NCBI GenBank assembly: GCA_020342025.1
Contig: CP070840.1
Location: 2,094,271-2,102,241 of the forward strand
Direction of reading: 5' to 3'
Source of the DNA: Deltaproteobacteria bacterium
GTDB lineage: Bacteria > Desulfobacterota > DSM-4660 > Desulfatiglandales > HGW-15
Length of the DNA: 7,971 nucleotides
Shown here: in pieces, positions 1 through 5,570 of the stretch
Layout of the letters: every line of letters begins with the position of its first letter
Position numbering within the stretch: position 1 is the stretch's first letter
Position numbers and translations under genes: made by a program
Notes under the pieces: model-generated
Seen by the model: the letters and a program-made list of their open reading frames with translations, nothing else
What the model was told of the DNA's origin: nothing
Database searches by the model: none

Positions 1-95
1 CTGCGTTACCCTCATCCCTCGTCACTGCGGCGTACTTCTATGTACGCCTCATTCCTCGGGATTTCGGAAGCCTTGCATCTGGACATTTTCCATCA
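1..95. repeat. REP-like imperfect palindromic intergenic repeat (may extend beyond the window edge)
   Basis: The core is a perfect 7-bp stem, GGCGTAC (29-35) and GTACGCC (42-48), around the 6-base loop TTCTAT. Outside the core the arms stay loosely complementary: GGGAT and GCA blocks recur at corresponding places on both sides out to about base 1 and base 78. It sits just after the Rieske stop codon with no coding potential of its own. From memory, similar units with a GCGGCGTAC...GTACGCC core and a trailing TTGCATCTGGACATTTT are dispersed between genes in many deltaproteobacterial genomes; that is recollection, not a search result. It has no T-tract, so it is not a classical intrinsic terminator, although it could protect or attenuate the 3' end of the Rieske mRNA. 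Confidence 0.5.
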
Positions 96-99
96 GCCT

Positions 100-648
100 C
101 TAAGAAGCCCGGTTTTCGACAGTCTCTTGAGCATCTTTAGGGTATGTTACCTGCTCGGCTCGAAATTCAGTGCGTCTAATCCTTTGGCCGGTATTGACTT
201 TCACCATGTTGTTTTCAATAGAGATCGCATAAAGGTCCAGGGCCCGGGGGGCTGGCGTATTTATCACATTGCCCCGAATGTCAAAGGCAGATGAATGACA
301 GGGACAAACAAATTTTCTATCCTCTTCCATCCAGGGAACCGTGCAGCCAAGATGTGTACACTTGCGAGACAGGGCCAGAAAGCCACCGTCTTCGAGCCGG
401 CAAAGATAAAAGTGTCCCATCGGAAATGCACTCACCGTGTTTAGAGCAAACGCATCAACCTGACCCGCTGCAATAATGTCGCCAAAACCTCCCTCTGCCG
501 TACGGGGTTCACGCGGCCAAATGAAAGCAATTATGACCCCTATGAATTCTGCCACCGCAAGAACCCCCAAGCCCATCCAAAGTTTCGTTAAGAAACTTCG
601 TCGAGAAGATTGGGGAGAGTCTGAACTTATTTTGTCGGTTTTTTTCAT
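100..648 (-). CDS. Rieske [2Fe-2S] iron-sulfur subunit of a cytochrome bc complex
   Basis: This 182-residue protein is the electron acceptor subunit of a quinol-oxidising bc complex, moving electrons from quinol at cytochrome b towards a c-type cytochrome on the outer face of the membrane. The N-terminus has a Tat-like twin arginine (SRRSFL, residues 15-20) followed by one hydrophobic anchor (about 23-44). The cluster-binding boxes are complete: C97-T-H99-L-G-C102 and C115-P-C117-H118, giving cluster ligands C97, H99, C115 and H118 and the disulfide pair C102/C117. After H118 the sequence is SSAF rather than the usual GSxY. The serine expected to hydrogen-bond the cluster is kept (S120), but the tyrosine is F122, a change known to lower Rieske redox potential. 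The ATG at 648 follows AAGGA by 5 bases. The gene lies 42 bp behind the cytochrome b gene, so the two are almost certainly one operon. The order is b then Rieske, the reverse of the common arrangement. Confidence 0.95.
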   Translation of the reverse strand: MKKTDKISSDSPQSSRRSFLTKLWMGLGVLAVAEFIGVIIAFIWPREPRTAEGGFGDIIAAGQVDAFALNTVSAFPMGHFYLCRLEDGGFLALSRKCTHLGCTVPWMEEDRKFVCPCHSSAFDIRGNVINTPAPRALDLYAISIENNMVKVNTGQRIRRTEFRAEQVTYPKDAQETVENRAS

Positions 649-690
649 ACCAATCCTTAAATATGGTAGCCACGAAGAAGTTTCTGTTTC

Positions 691-2040
691 TTACCACGGC
701 CACATCAGTTTCATTCCTTCACCCCGAAATAGAGCGCAGGTTATTGTCATTACAACGAACCCAACCATAAGCATGACAAATACGGCCTGTACCGATTCAT
801 TTCTCATTGCAGCAAATCTTTTCCGAACCAACAAATAAAATACGATAACCGCCACCAGCAAGAGGAGTGTGGGTAAAAGTCCATGGGTGACCGCTGGACT
901 CACCCCAGATGATCCCGAGTTGACGTGCACAACGAACTCATCAAGGATGATGATGGTTGGTGTGAGAACCAGAGCGACCACTGCGGCTAAAACGGCTGTC
1001 CGCTGGCCCACCCTAGAAATAAGCCAGACACCGGTGGCATGGGTTTGATAGGGCAGGTAGGGTAAAATCATCAGGCCCAAGAGCACAGCCGCTGGTATGA
1101 TAAACACGGCGAACAGGGGATGGATATGGAGTAACATCTCTTGGATTCCGGCAAAATACCAGGGGGCTTTGGTAGGGTTGGGGCTCAGACCAGGATTTGC
1201 ATGGTCTGCCAAGGAGACATCAAAGAATAGGGAAAATACGAAGATGAAGGCGATCAAGACCAGTGCAACAGCCAGCTCACGAAAGACCAGGTTCGGAATG
1301 GTGTACACATAATTCGGCTCGATCTCTTGCTCTTCATCTCTACGCTTTGGAATAACAACGCCTCCAGCCCTTCGCACATGCCAAAAGTGAAACGCCATGA
1401 AAAGAATGAGGCAGAATGGAATGATGGATGTGTGAAGTGTGAAGAAGATGAGTAGGGTGTTTGATCCAACTTCCGAGCCACCCCTAATCGCTTTTTGCAG
1501 CCACATCCCCAATCCCGGAATGTATTCAAACATACCCGTACAGATGGTGATCGCCCAGAAAGAAACCTGGTCCCAGGGCAGCAGGTAACCGGTGAAGTTT
1601 GAGGCGAGGACAGAAAATAAGAGGCACAAGCCAAGGATCCAGTTGAACTGGCGGGGTCTATAAAAGCCACCTGTGAAATAAACCCTCAACAAGTGCAAAA
1701 AGACGACAATAACGAGTATATTCGCGCTCCAGTAATGGATATTTCGGATATATTGGCCAAAGACCACATCATTTTGGAGAATCAAGATGGACTCATACGC
1801 CTTGCCAGGAGACGGCTCATAGACGAGCATCAGGAGAATTCCGGTAACGATCTGGAGCAGCACGAGCAGGACGGCCATGCCGCCGAGACCCCAGGTGAGT
1901 GTGAATTTCAGGGTTTGTTCAGGAACGGTCCGCGGATGAATATGTAAGATCAGATTATTGAATACGGCCCGCCCGGGTCCGTGCGGGTCTCCTCTCTCTT
2001 CCGCGATGGGCTCTTCTTTTTTAGATGCGGCGGTGTTCAT
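691..2040 (-). CDS. cytochrome b of a quinol-oxidising bc complex (fused b6/subunit IV type)
   Basis: This 449-residue integral membrane protein carries the quinol oxidation site and two b hemes. Residues 1-25 are a hydrophilic extension. Residues about 45-230 are the four-helix b6-like core. The heme ligands are H102 and H116 (13 residues between) and H203 and H218 (14 between); the 14-residue spacing in the second pair is the b6f-type rather than the mitochondrial bc1-type pattern. Residues about 250-449 correspond to subunit IV with extra C-terminal helices, so both halves are fused. The quinol-site PEWY motif is replaced by APWY (292-295, in KAPWYF), a variant of the kind seen in low-potential quinone systems. 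The cysteine that holds heme c_n in b6 proteins aligns with G51 here, so that extra heme is probably not covalently bound (inference by eye). The ribosome-binding site is weak, a GAG 4 bases before ATG. Three CTCGG blocks (2045-2068, plus strand) lie immediately upstream. No clear promoter was found in 2041-2226. Confidence 0.95.
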   Translation of the reverse strand: MNTAASKKEEPIAEERGDPHGPGRAVFNNLILHIHPRTVPEQTLKFTLTWGLGGMAVLLVLLQIVTGILLMLVYEPSPGKAYESILILQNDVVFGQYIRNIHYWSANILVIVVFLHLLRVYFTGGFYRPRQFNWILGLCLLFSVLASNFTGYLLPWDQVSFWAITICTGMFEYIPGLGMWLQKAIRGGSEVGSNTLLIFFTLHTSIIPFCLILFMAFHFWHVRRAGGVVIPKRRDEEQEIEPNYVYTIPNLVFRELAVALVLIAFIFVFSLFFDVSLADHANPGLSPNPTKAPWYFAGIQEMLLHIHPLFAVFIIPAAVLLGLMILPYLPYQTHATGVWLISRVGQRTAVLAAVVALVLTPTIIILDEFVVHVNSGSSGVSPAVTHGLLPTLLLLVAVIVFYLLVRKRFAAMRNESVQAVFVMLMVGFVVMTITCALFRGEGMKLMWPW

Positions 2041-2226
2041 AGCACTCGGTTATTTCTCGGGTTCTCGGTGATTGTGAGAGGGGTCGGATTGGCACGAAAA
2101 AAGCCTAGAAGTGTGAAGTGGTAAAGAGCCGCATACTGCGTGGAGAGTTCAGGCACGCAATGGGACAGAAGATGGACGTGCCTATGGCAAACGACCATAC
2201 AAGTGCAGATCGAATGCCATATCCGC

Positions 2227-2691
2227 CTATCTTATGGTCAAGAGGAGTAACCAGGCAGCCCCACCAATCAGGATAATGTTTCCGGGAACAGGGGATTTTA
2301 CGGATCCTATCTTCCTTCCGTTATTATTAAATACATTGCCTTCGTCATCCACTGAACCAACCAATGTGCCGATCCGATTGAATACCTTTCCATTGGCTTC
2401 CACTTTTCCGATAACGTTCTTAGAGATATTGTAAATAGTGCCCCTGCTATCCACTGATCCGATAAGTTTTCCTAAGCGATTATATACGCTACCTTCTTCG
2501 TCGACCGAACCAATCGGTGTGCCCACAGGGTTAAATACATTTAATTCAGGCTTTTCCTTTTCATGGCTTTTTGCGAATGCCGGCCCGTTGAGGTACGGCA
2601 TGAGTGAGAGCGAAATGATGCACATAAGGCCTATTACCAAGCTAATATAGGCCCCTAAGTTCCTGTTTTCCTTCCTGTTAACCCGATGCAT
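2227..2691 (-). CDS. exported or membrane-anchored protein with five 17-residue beta repeats
   Basis: This 154-residue protein has a signal peptide (about 1-40: positive start RVNRKENR, hydrophobic core 14-33, cleavage-like AFA-KS at 40/41). Five tandem repeats follow (51-135). The consensus unit is roughly x-V-F/Y-N-R-x-G-x-x-I-G-S-V-D-x-x-G: 17 residues each for the first four, and the last unit degenerates after GSV. A hydrophobic segment (about 138-151) ends in the positive tail LTIR. Repeats of this type resemble those of so-called beta-flower or propeller-like proteins; I recognise the pattern but not a gene name. I chose the ATG at 2691 because GGAGGA lies about 7 bases before it. A TTG at 2739 preceded by GGAGG would add 16 residues but put the signal peptide in an awkward place. 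A promoter lies at 2788-2816, so the gene is probably transcribed separately from its upstream neighbour. Function unknown; a surface or envelope structural or ligand-binding role is a guess. Confidence 0.8.
   Translation of the reverse strand: MHRVNRKENRNLGAYISLVIGLMCIISLSLMPYLNGPAFAKSHEKEKPELNVFNPVGTPIGSVDEEGSVYNRLGKLIGSVDSRGTIYNISKNVIGKVEANGKVFNRIGTLVGSVDDEGNVFNNNGRKIGSVKSPVPGNIILIGGAAWLLLLTIR
2287..2541 (-). repeat. five in-frame tandem repeats of 51 bp in the repeat-protein gene
   Basis: The units start at 2541, 2490, 2439, 2388 and 2337, reading leftwards on the minus strand, each encoding 17 residues. The protein sequence is better conserved than the DNA: the G-S-V-D core recurs while codons differ. 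This points to old duplication kept by selection on structure rather than recent slippage. Unit 3 is the most divergent (IYNISKNVIGKVEANG), having lost the glycine at position 7. Confidence 0.85.
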
Positions 2692-2787
2692 GCCGGTTCC
2701 TCCTTCATCTATCTCTTCCCTGTTATAACTTGTTCCCAAGCGCCTAACACCTCCGTCTGGTTGTGGAAAACATGTAACCTGCTGGTT

Positions 2788-2816
2788 TTATTATCAACTT
2801 TTGGAAACGATGTCAA
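2788..2816 (-). promoter_or_regulatory. candidate sigma70-type promoter for the repeat-protein gene
   Basis: On the minus strand a perfect -35 box TTGACA (2816-2811) is followed by GATAAT after 15 bases (2795-2790) or by TAATAA after 17 bases (2793-2788). The region around it is AT-rich. Transcription would start near 2780, leaving a leader of about 90 bases before the ATG at 2691. The -35 is excellent but the -10 is either badly spaced or a poor match. Confidence 0.5.
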
Positions 2817-2875
2817 ATTGGGTACTTTAAGGTCGCCCCCAAATATAAAAAGCTGACCGGTTCATGCAACCAACT

Positions 2876-3385
2876 CTATTGCATCCGCGCAAATGCCACA
2901 TCAAATGTTTGACCGACCGCCGGTTGGTGGTAGAGGCCCACAAGAACATCATGCTTTGCGTTGTATCTCAAGGCATAGGCCGCCCCGGGGTATCCAACAT
3001 CTCTTAGCTCGATAAGAATTTGGATTTTCCCCTCTTTTTGGGTAACCTGCGCCTGTGAGACATGAATCGGACGGGGATTAAAATAGGAGGCCTGCAATTT
3101 CCCGTCAGCATGGACATTTCGAATATCAATCACGTACCCACCATCCGGCCGAACCCAGCGGCCAATAAGCTTTCGTAGATTGTCAGGTGTTGCAGTGGGG
3201 GCATTTGACTCGCTGGAGGAATCGGACGCTGAAATCGCCGTTTTTTGATCTGCTTCATTCGTATATTTATTGAAAACCAACAGACCCCCAGCAATAGCAA
3301 CCCCAACACAAACTGTGATAAGCAAAAGTGTGGGGAACCTTCGCCGCTTAAATGGGGGACGCTGGTAAAAAAATAAAAGACTCAT
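2876..3385 (-). CDS. single-pass membrane protein of unknown function; start fused to a transposon end
   Basis: This 169-residue protein has a positively charged N-terminus (KRRR, 13-16), one membrane segment (about 19-38), a Ser/Thr/Ala-rich linker (45-68) and a compact C-terminal domain (70-169). The domain has recognisable conserved-looking patterns: LIGRWVRPDGGYVIDIR (73-89), YFNPRPIHVS (101-110), ELRDVGYPG (126-134), LVGLYHQ (148-154) and FDVAF (161-165). I believe it is a widespread uncharacterised periplasmic domain but cannot name a family. Its ATG (3385-3383) overlaps the transposase TGA (3384-3382) as ATGA, and no Shine-Dalgarno sequence precedes it, so translation probably depends on coupling to the transposase. 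Residues 3-11 (LLFFYQRPP) are encoded by the left inverted repeat of the mobile element, so the native start has been replaced. Upstream in-frame alternatives are absent; a TTG at residue 21 would remove the charged N-region. The domain itself looks intact. Confidence 0.75.
   Translation of the reverse strand: MSLLFFYQRPPFKRRRFPTLLLITVCVGVAIAGGLLVFNKYTNEADQKTAISASDSSSESNAPTATPDNLRKLIGRWVRPDGGYVIDIRNVHADGKLQASYFNPRPIHVSQAQVTQKEGKIQILIELRDVGYPGAAYALRYNAKHDVLVGLYHQPAVGQTFDVAFARMQ
3354..3377. repeat. left terminal inverted repeat of the RAYT element
   Basis: On the plus strand it begins GGGGGACGCTGGT, continues with seven A and ends TAAA. It is the exact reverse complement of 4425-4448. It lies inside the coding sequence of the membrane protein, where on the minus strand it encodes residues 3-11. 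Similarity continues inwards for GTC after a 1-base length difference. Confidence 0.9.
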
Positions 3386-4389
3386 TGGATCAATTGATAA
3401 CCCTTTTCATGGGCGATGGTCTCGCCCCTTTCCACGCAGAACCCAACACCAGGAGGGCTCATTTCCAATCGTATCGCCAGTTCTCTCAACGACATCCCTG
3501 CCTCTCTGACAGACCAAAAGCAAAGAAGACTCCGTGCCTGAACTTTGCGTTTTTGTTTACCTTTTGAAAAAACCTCTTGTTCTTCCATTCCGTAGATTTC
3601 GGCAACTCTTTTGGCAATCCGATCCACGTCGTAACCTCGTCGCTTCAGTTCGTATCGGCGTTCGTATCTTTCATTGGCTTGGGAAAGCAATGCGTCCACA
3701 AACTCCGAATCCCCCAAAATCCGCTCATCACTCATCATATGGCCCTGACCCATGCTTCTCAGCCCCTTTACATCAGACCACCCACCAAGACTACGAATTA
3801 ATCCGCCGCCGCTCAGCTCGTCCCGTCGGCCCTGCGTTATTCCCGCCTCCACAAAACCCAGATAGGACTTCTTAGCGCTATGAAATGTTTTCCCAAAATA
3901 ACCAAGAACATAGTCCACGTCCTGCCAAGGCCTCTTCTTTCTGCTCGTCAGGGCACTATGCCCGCAATACGGATAATTATTCAGTTCTTTAAGACTGGAA
4001 ACAATGCGAGCTCGCACTGGGTTCAGATGAATATAACGGACAAGCTCCTTGAGGTAGACCTCTTCCTGGCAGACAATGGATTTGTAGCGATTTTGAAATA
4101 GTTGGCCCTGGCGGTGGTGTCGGCGGTTAAAACTGACTGCGTAGCCTGTAAGGAGTCTTCTCATTAATGTGGAGAGGGGCACTAGGCCAGTTCGAAAAAG
4201 AAAATGGGCATGATTCGGTAGCAATACCCACGCGTAACAGGCCGTTTTGGTGTGGGGGAGGAGTTTTGCAAGGCGTTGAAGGAAATCCTCGCGATCCTTA
4301 TTATTTAAGAATACATCGCGACGCTCTATGCCCCGAATCATGATGTGATGAAAGAGACCGGGTGCGTCAAGTCGAGCTTTTCTTGGCAT
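3382..4389 (-). CDS. REP-associated tyrosine transposase (RAYT, Y1 HUH family) with DnaA-like C-terminal domain
   Basis: This 335-residue protein is a single-strand DNA transposase of the IS200/IS605-related TnpA-REP group. The N-terminal start MPRKARLDAPGLFHHIMIRG and the block LLPNHAHFLF are typical of the group. The metal-binding histidines are H60-A-H62. The nucleophile is probably Y112, by its spacing of about 50 residues, with Y119 the other candidate in YLKELVRYIHLNPVRAR (112-128). Beyond about residue 235 there is an extension with RRYELKRRGYDVDRIAKRVAEIYG and a helix-turn-helix-like segment RSLLCFWSVREAGMSLREL (286-304), resembling the DnaA C-terminal fold often fused to these transposases. 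The catalytic part alone is about 150-180 residues, so this is the long two-domain form. No good Shine-Dalgarno precedes the ATG. A TTGACA just inside the right inverted repeat has only a poor -10 partner, so expression may depend on transcription entering from the DUF2845 promoter. The reading frame is intact. Confidence 0.92.
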   Translation of the reverse strand: MPRKARLDAPGLFHHIMIRGIERRDVFLNNKDREDFLQRLAKLLPHTKTACYAWVLLPNHAHFLFRTGLVPLSTLMRRLLTGYAVSFNRRHHRQGQLFQNRYKSIVCQEEVYLKELVRYIHLNPVRARIVSSLKELNNYPYCGHSALTSRKKRPWQDVDYVLGYFGKTFHSAKKSYLGFVEAGITQGRRDELSGGGLIRSLGGWSDVKGLRSMGQGHMMSDERILGDSEFVDALLSQANERYERRYELKRRGYDVDRIAKRVAEIYGMEEQEVFSKGKQKRKVQARSLLCFWSVREAGMSLRELAIRLEMSPPGVGFCVERGETIAHEKGYQLIQ

Positions 4390-4424
4390 GGATCGTATTT
4401 GCCAGATCGCTCTTTTTGTGTCAA

Positions 4425-4448
4425 TTTATTTTTTTACCAGCGTCCCCC
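4425..4448. repeat. right terminal inverted repeat of the RAYT element
   Basis: On the plus strand it reads TTTA, seven T, then ACCAGCGTCCCCC, matching the reverse complement of 3354-3377 at all 24 positions. It lies 35 bp upstream of the transposase start and 13 bp past the DUF2845 stop codon. In a transcript crossing the whole element the two ends could pair and cover the start region of the downstream membrane-protein gene. Confidence 0.9.
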
Positions 4449-4461
4449 TATTGTTATCTGT

Positions 4462-4761
4462 CTAATCACCATAACCGCCCGTTTGGATGCGCTCCAATCT
4501 GTCTCTTGAAAAGGTGAGGTAATAAACGAATTTTGACGAGCCAAAATCATAAATCCAGCGGTATTCCTGGAATCCCTCTTTTCGGGTGGGCTCTCCACAC
4601 TTCTCCAATACATCAGATTTGGAATCTCCCATGTTTACAATTCCATCAGTACACCCAAGGGTATCCGCATCCTCGAGGTCGACTGCGAGTGATGAGGATG
4701 CGCAAACAAGAAAAAGTATCAGAAACGGCAAAACGACAGAACAAACCTCTCTTCTTCTCAT
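4462..4761 (-). CDS. small exported DUF2845-type protein
   Basis: This 99-residue protein has a clear signal peptide: RRR at 2-4, hydrophobic core about 8-25, likely cleavage after SSLA. The mature part of about 70 residues contains MGDSKSDVLEKCGEPTRKE, then WIYDFGSSKFVYYLTFSRDRLERIQTGGYG. The pattern of a short G-x-S-x-x-D/E-V-x-x-x-C-G-x-P motif, followed by a beta strand with W-x-Y and a final G-x-Y-G, is that of DUF2845 and relatives of the SmpA/OmlA-like fold. It has two cysteines in the mature part (TLGC and EKCGEP), possibly a disulfide. I chose the ATG at 4761, which has GGAG 6 bases upstream, over the ATG at 4773, which has no ribosome-binding site. It is transcribed from the promoter at 4824-4852. 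Its former downstream partner is probably the membrane-protein gene now separated from it by the RAYT element. Function unknown. Confidence 0.85.
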   Translation of the reverse strand: MRRREVCSVVLPFLILFLVCASSSLAVDLEDADTLGCTDGIVNMGDSKSDVLEKCGEPTRKEGFQEYRWIYDFGSSKFVYYLTFSRDRLERIQTGGYGD

Positions 4762-4823
4762 TTCAATCTCCATGTCATCTTATGCTGGCTCGCGTAAACA
4801 GGAAACTCCCTTGCTGGGGTTTA

Positions 4824-4852
4824 AGTGTAGGTAAACTGCGGTTACCTGTCAA
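4824..4852 (-). promoter_or_regulatory. sigma70-type promoter of the DUF2845 gene
   Basis: On the minus strand TTGACA (4852-4847) is a perfect -35, followed after exactly 17 bases by TACACT (4829-4824), 4 of 6 to the consensus -10. The start of transcription would be near 4817, about 55 bases before the chosen ATG. It is the best promoter in the window, and it may also feed the transposase and the membrane-protein gene by read-through. Confidence 0.65.
4829..4847. promoter_or_regulatory. symmetric operator-like inverted repeat inside the promoter spacer
   Basis: AGGTAA (4829-4834) and TTACCT (4842-4847) are perfect 6-bp arms around the 7 bases ACTGCGG. The whole palindrome fills the spacer between the -35 and -10 boxes and overlaps one base of each. 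That position is typical of a dimeric repressor site or of a MerR-type activator site; MerR types usually need a 19-20 bp spacer, and here it is 17, which favours a repressor. The regulator is not identifiable from the window. Confidence 0.45.
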
Positions 4853-4902
4853 AGAAAAAGGGGTATCAAAGCGCAATGCTGGCGCCTTTTTCGGCGCTGG
4901 GG

Positions 4903-4919
4903 TTGATTTTAGGAATCAA
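4903..4919. repeat. short inverted repeat in the divergent intergenic region
   Basis: TTGATT (4903-4908) and AATCAA (4914-4919) are perfect arms around TTAGG. It lies in the 291-bp region between the divergent DUF2845 and lipoprotein genes, about 135 bp before the lipoprotein start. It could be a regulator site, but arms of this length also occur by chance. The rest of the region holds a GCGCC/GGCGC mini-hairpin (about 4882-4897) and no convincing plus-strand promoter. Confidence 0.25.
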
Positions 4920-5052
4920 AGCAGATAGGGTCCAAAAACATTTAGATTCAGAATTTTTTCGAAATGACGTTGCAAATCCATAGCAGGTGGTTAATTTAGG
5001 GCCACACGAAAAAAGTGTAACTCTGGATGTTCGAATAGAAAGGGGCGGTCCC

Positions 5053-5523
5053 GTGGGAAAGACAAGAATTATTTATTTGGGCGTGATGGGTCTTGTAACG
5101 TTGTTGCTTGTCTCCGGATGTGCAAACTATGGCAAACTTAGAGTGCAATATCGGTCTGATACGTCGGCGGCCATGAAGCATATAATGGAGAATTATGATC
5201 AATACATCATCCACGCCAATGAGTGGCCTGCTGGAGAGGTTTGCGCCATTGTCTTTGATCCGAAAGGTGACGACAAGACCATTGAGAACGACGGATGGAC
5301 CGAAGTGACCAGTCAGGAGCAATTGTCAAAGCTGGTCACCCTGTCCAAGAGGAATATCTATAGACAGTTTTTCAAGATTTTTGGGCCAAATGAGGATTTC
5401 TACGGATATTTGCTGGGTGGTCCTCAATATGTTTGGATCGAAACGGTTGATGCCAATACATTGAAATTGCACAGTGTGAATTGGGTTCCGCATCGTGGCC
5501 ATCGATACGACCCCTTTATGTAG
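5053..5523 (+). CDS. small lipoprotein of unknown function
   Basis: This 156-residue protein starts with a lipoprotein signal peptide: K3 and R5, hydrophobic core 6-20, lipobox LVSGC with the lipidated cysteine at 23. The mature part is mixed alpha/beta, rich in aromatic residues, and ends in HSVNWVPHRGHRYDPFM, an unusually His/Arg/Tyr-rich tail. Notable stretches are MKHIMENYDQYIIHANEWPAG and LGGPQYVWIETVDANTLKLH. I do not recognise a family. I chose the GTG at 5053 because AGGGG lies 7 bases before it and the signal peptide begins directly there; a GTG at 4987 would add 22 residues ahead of the signal sequence. It is the only plus-strand gene, divergent from the DUF2845 gene and convergent with the protease gene. 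It is probably anchored in the outer membrane, since there is no Asp at +2 (residue after Cys is Ala), by the E. coli sorting rule. Confidence 0.75.
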   Translation: MGKTRIIYLGVMGLVTLLLVSGCANYGKLRVQYRSDTSAAMKHIMENYDQYIIHANEWPAGEVCAIVFDPKGDDKTIENDGWTEVTSQEQLSKLVTLSKRNIYRQFFKIFGPNEDFYGYLLGGPQYVWIETVDANTLKLHSVNWVPHRGHRYDPFM

Positions 5524-5570
5524 TGAGATCTTGCCCTGACTTATCGGGACCTATCAATCACCCAGGATTG

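Larger units (their letters stand above)
3354..4448. mobile_element. RAYT-type (Y1 HUH transposase) element with 24-bp terminal inverted repeats
   Basis: The element is 1,095 bp from GGGGG at 3354 to CCCCC at 4448. It carries one transposase gene on the minus strand and is bounded by identical 24-bp inverted repeats. I see no target-site duplication: the outside bases are TTAAAT on the left and TATTGT on the right. That agrees with Y1/HUH transposases, which insert single strands without duplicating the target. It lies between the DUF2845 gene (stop 14 bases outside the right end) and the membrane-protein gene, whose 5' end it overlaps. Both ends look intact and the transposase is full length, so the insertion may be recent. 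The boundaries are defined by repeat identity only; the true cleavage sites may differ by several bases. Confidence 0.75.

Noticed and set aside
1254..1670. A second minus-strand open frame inside the cytochrome b gene.
   Set aside because: It lies in another frame of an intact, motif-complete cytochrome b and shows no domain features.
2692..2739. Alternative TTG start at 2739 for the repeat protein, preceded by GGAGG.
   Set aside because: The ATG at 2691 has a stronger and better spaced ribosome-binding site and gives a standard signal peptide; the longer form would add a charged 16-residue extension.
4392..4424. Transposase promoter with TTGACA (4424-4419, minus strand) just inside the right inverted repeat and TACGAT (4397-4392).
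   Set aside because: The spacer is 21 bases, too long for a normal sigma70 promoter, and no better -10 exists at 16-18 bases.
3340..4460. Target-site duplication around the RAYT element.
   Set aside because: The bases outside the two inverted repeats (TTAAAT and TATTGT) do not match as direct repeats, as expected for HUH transposition.
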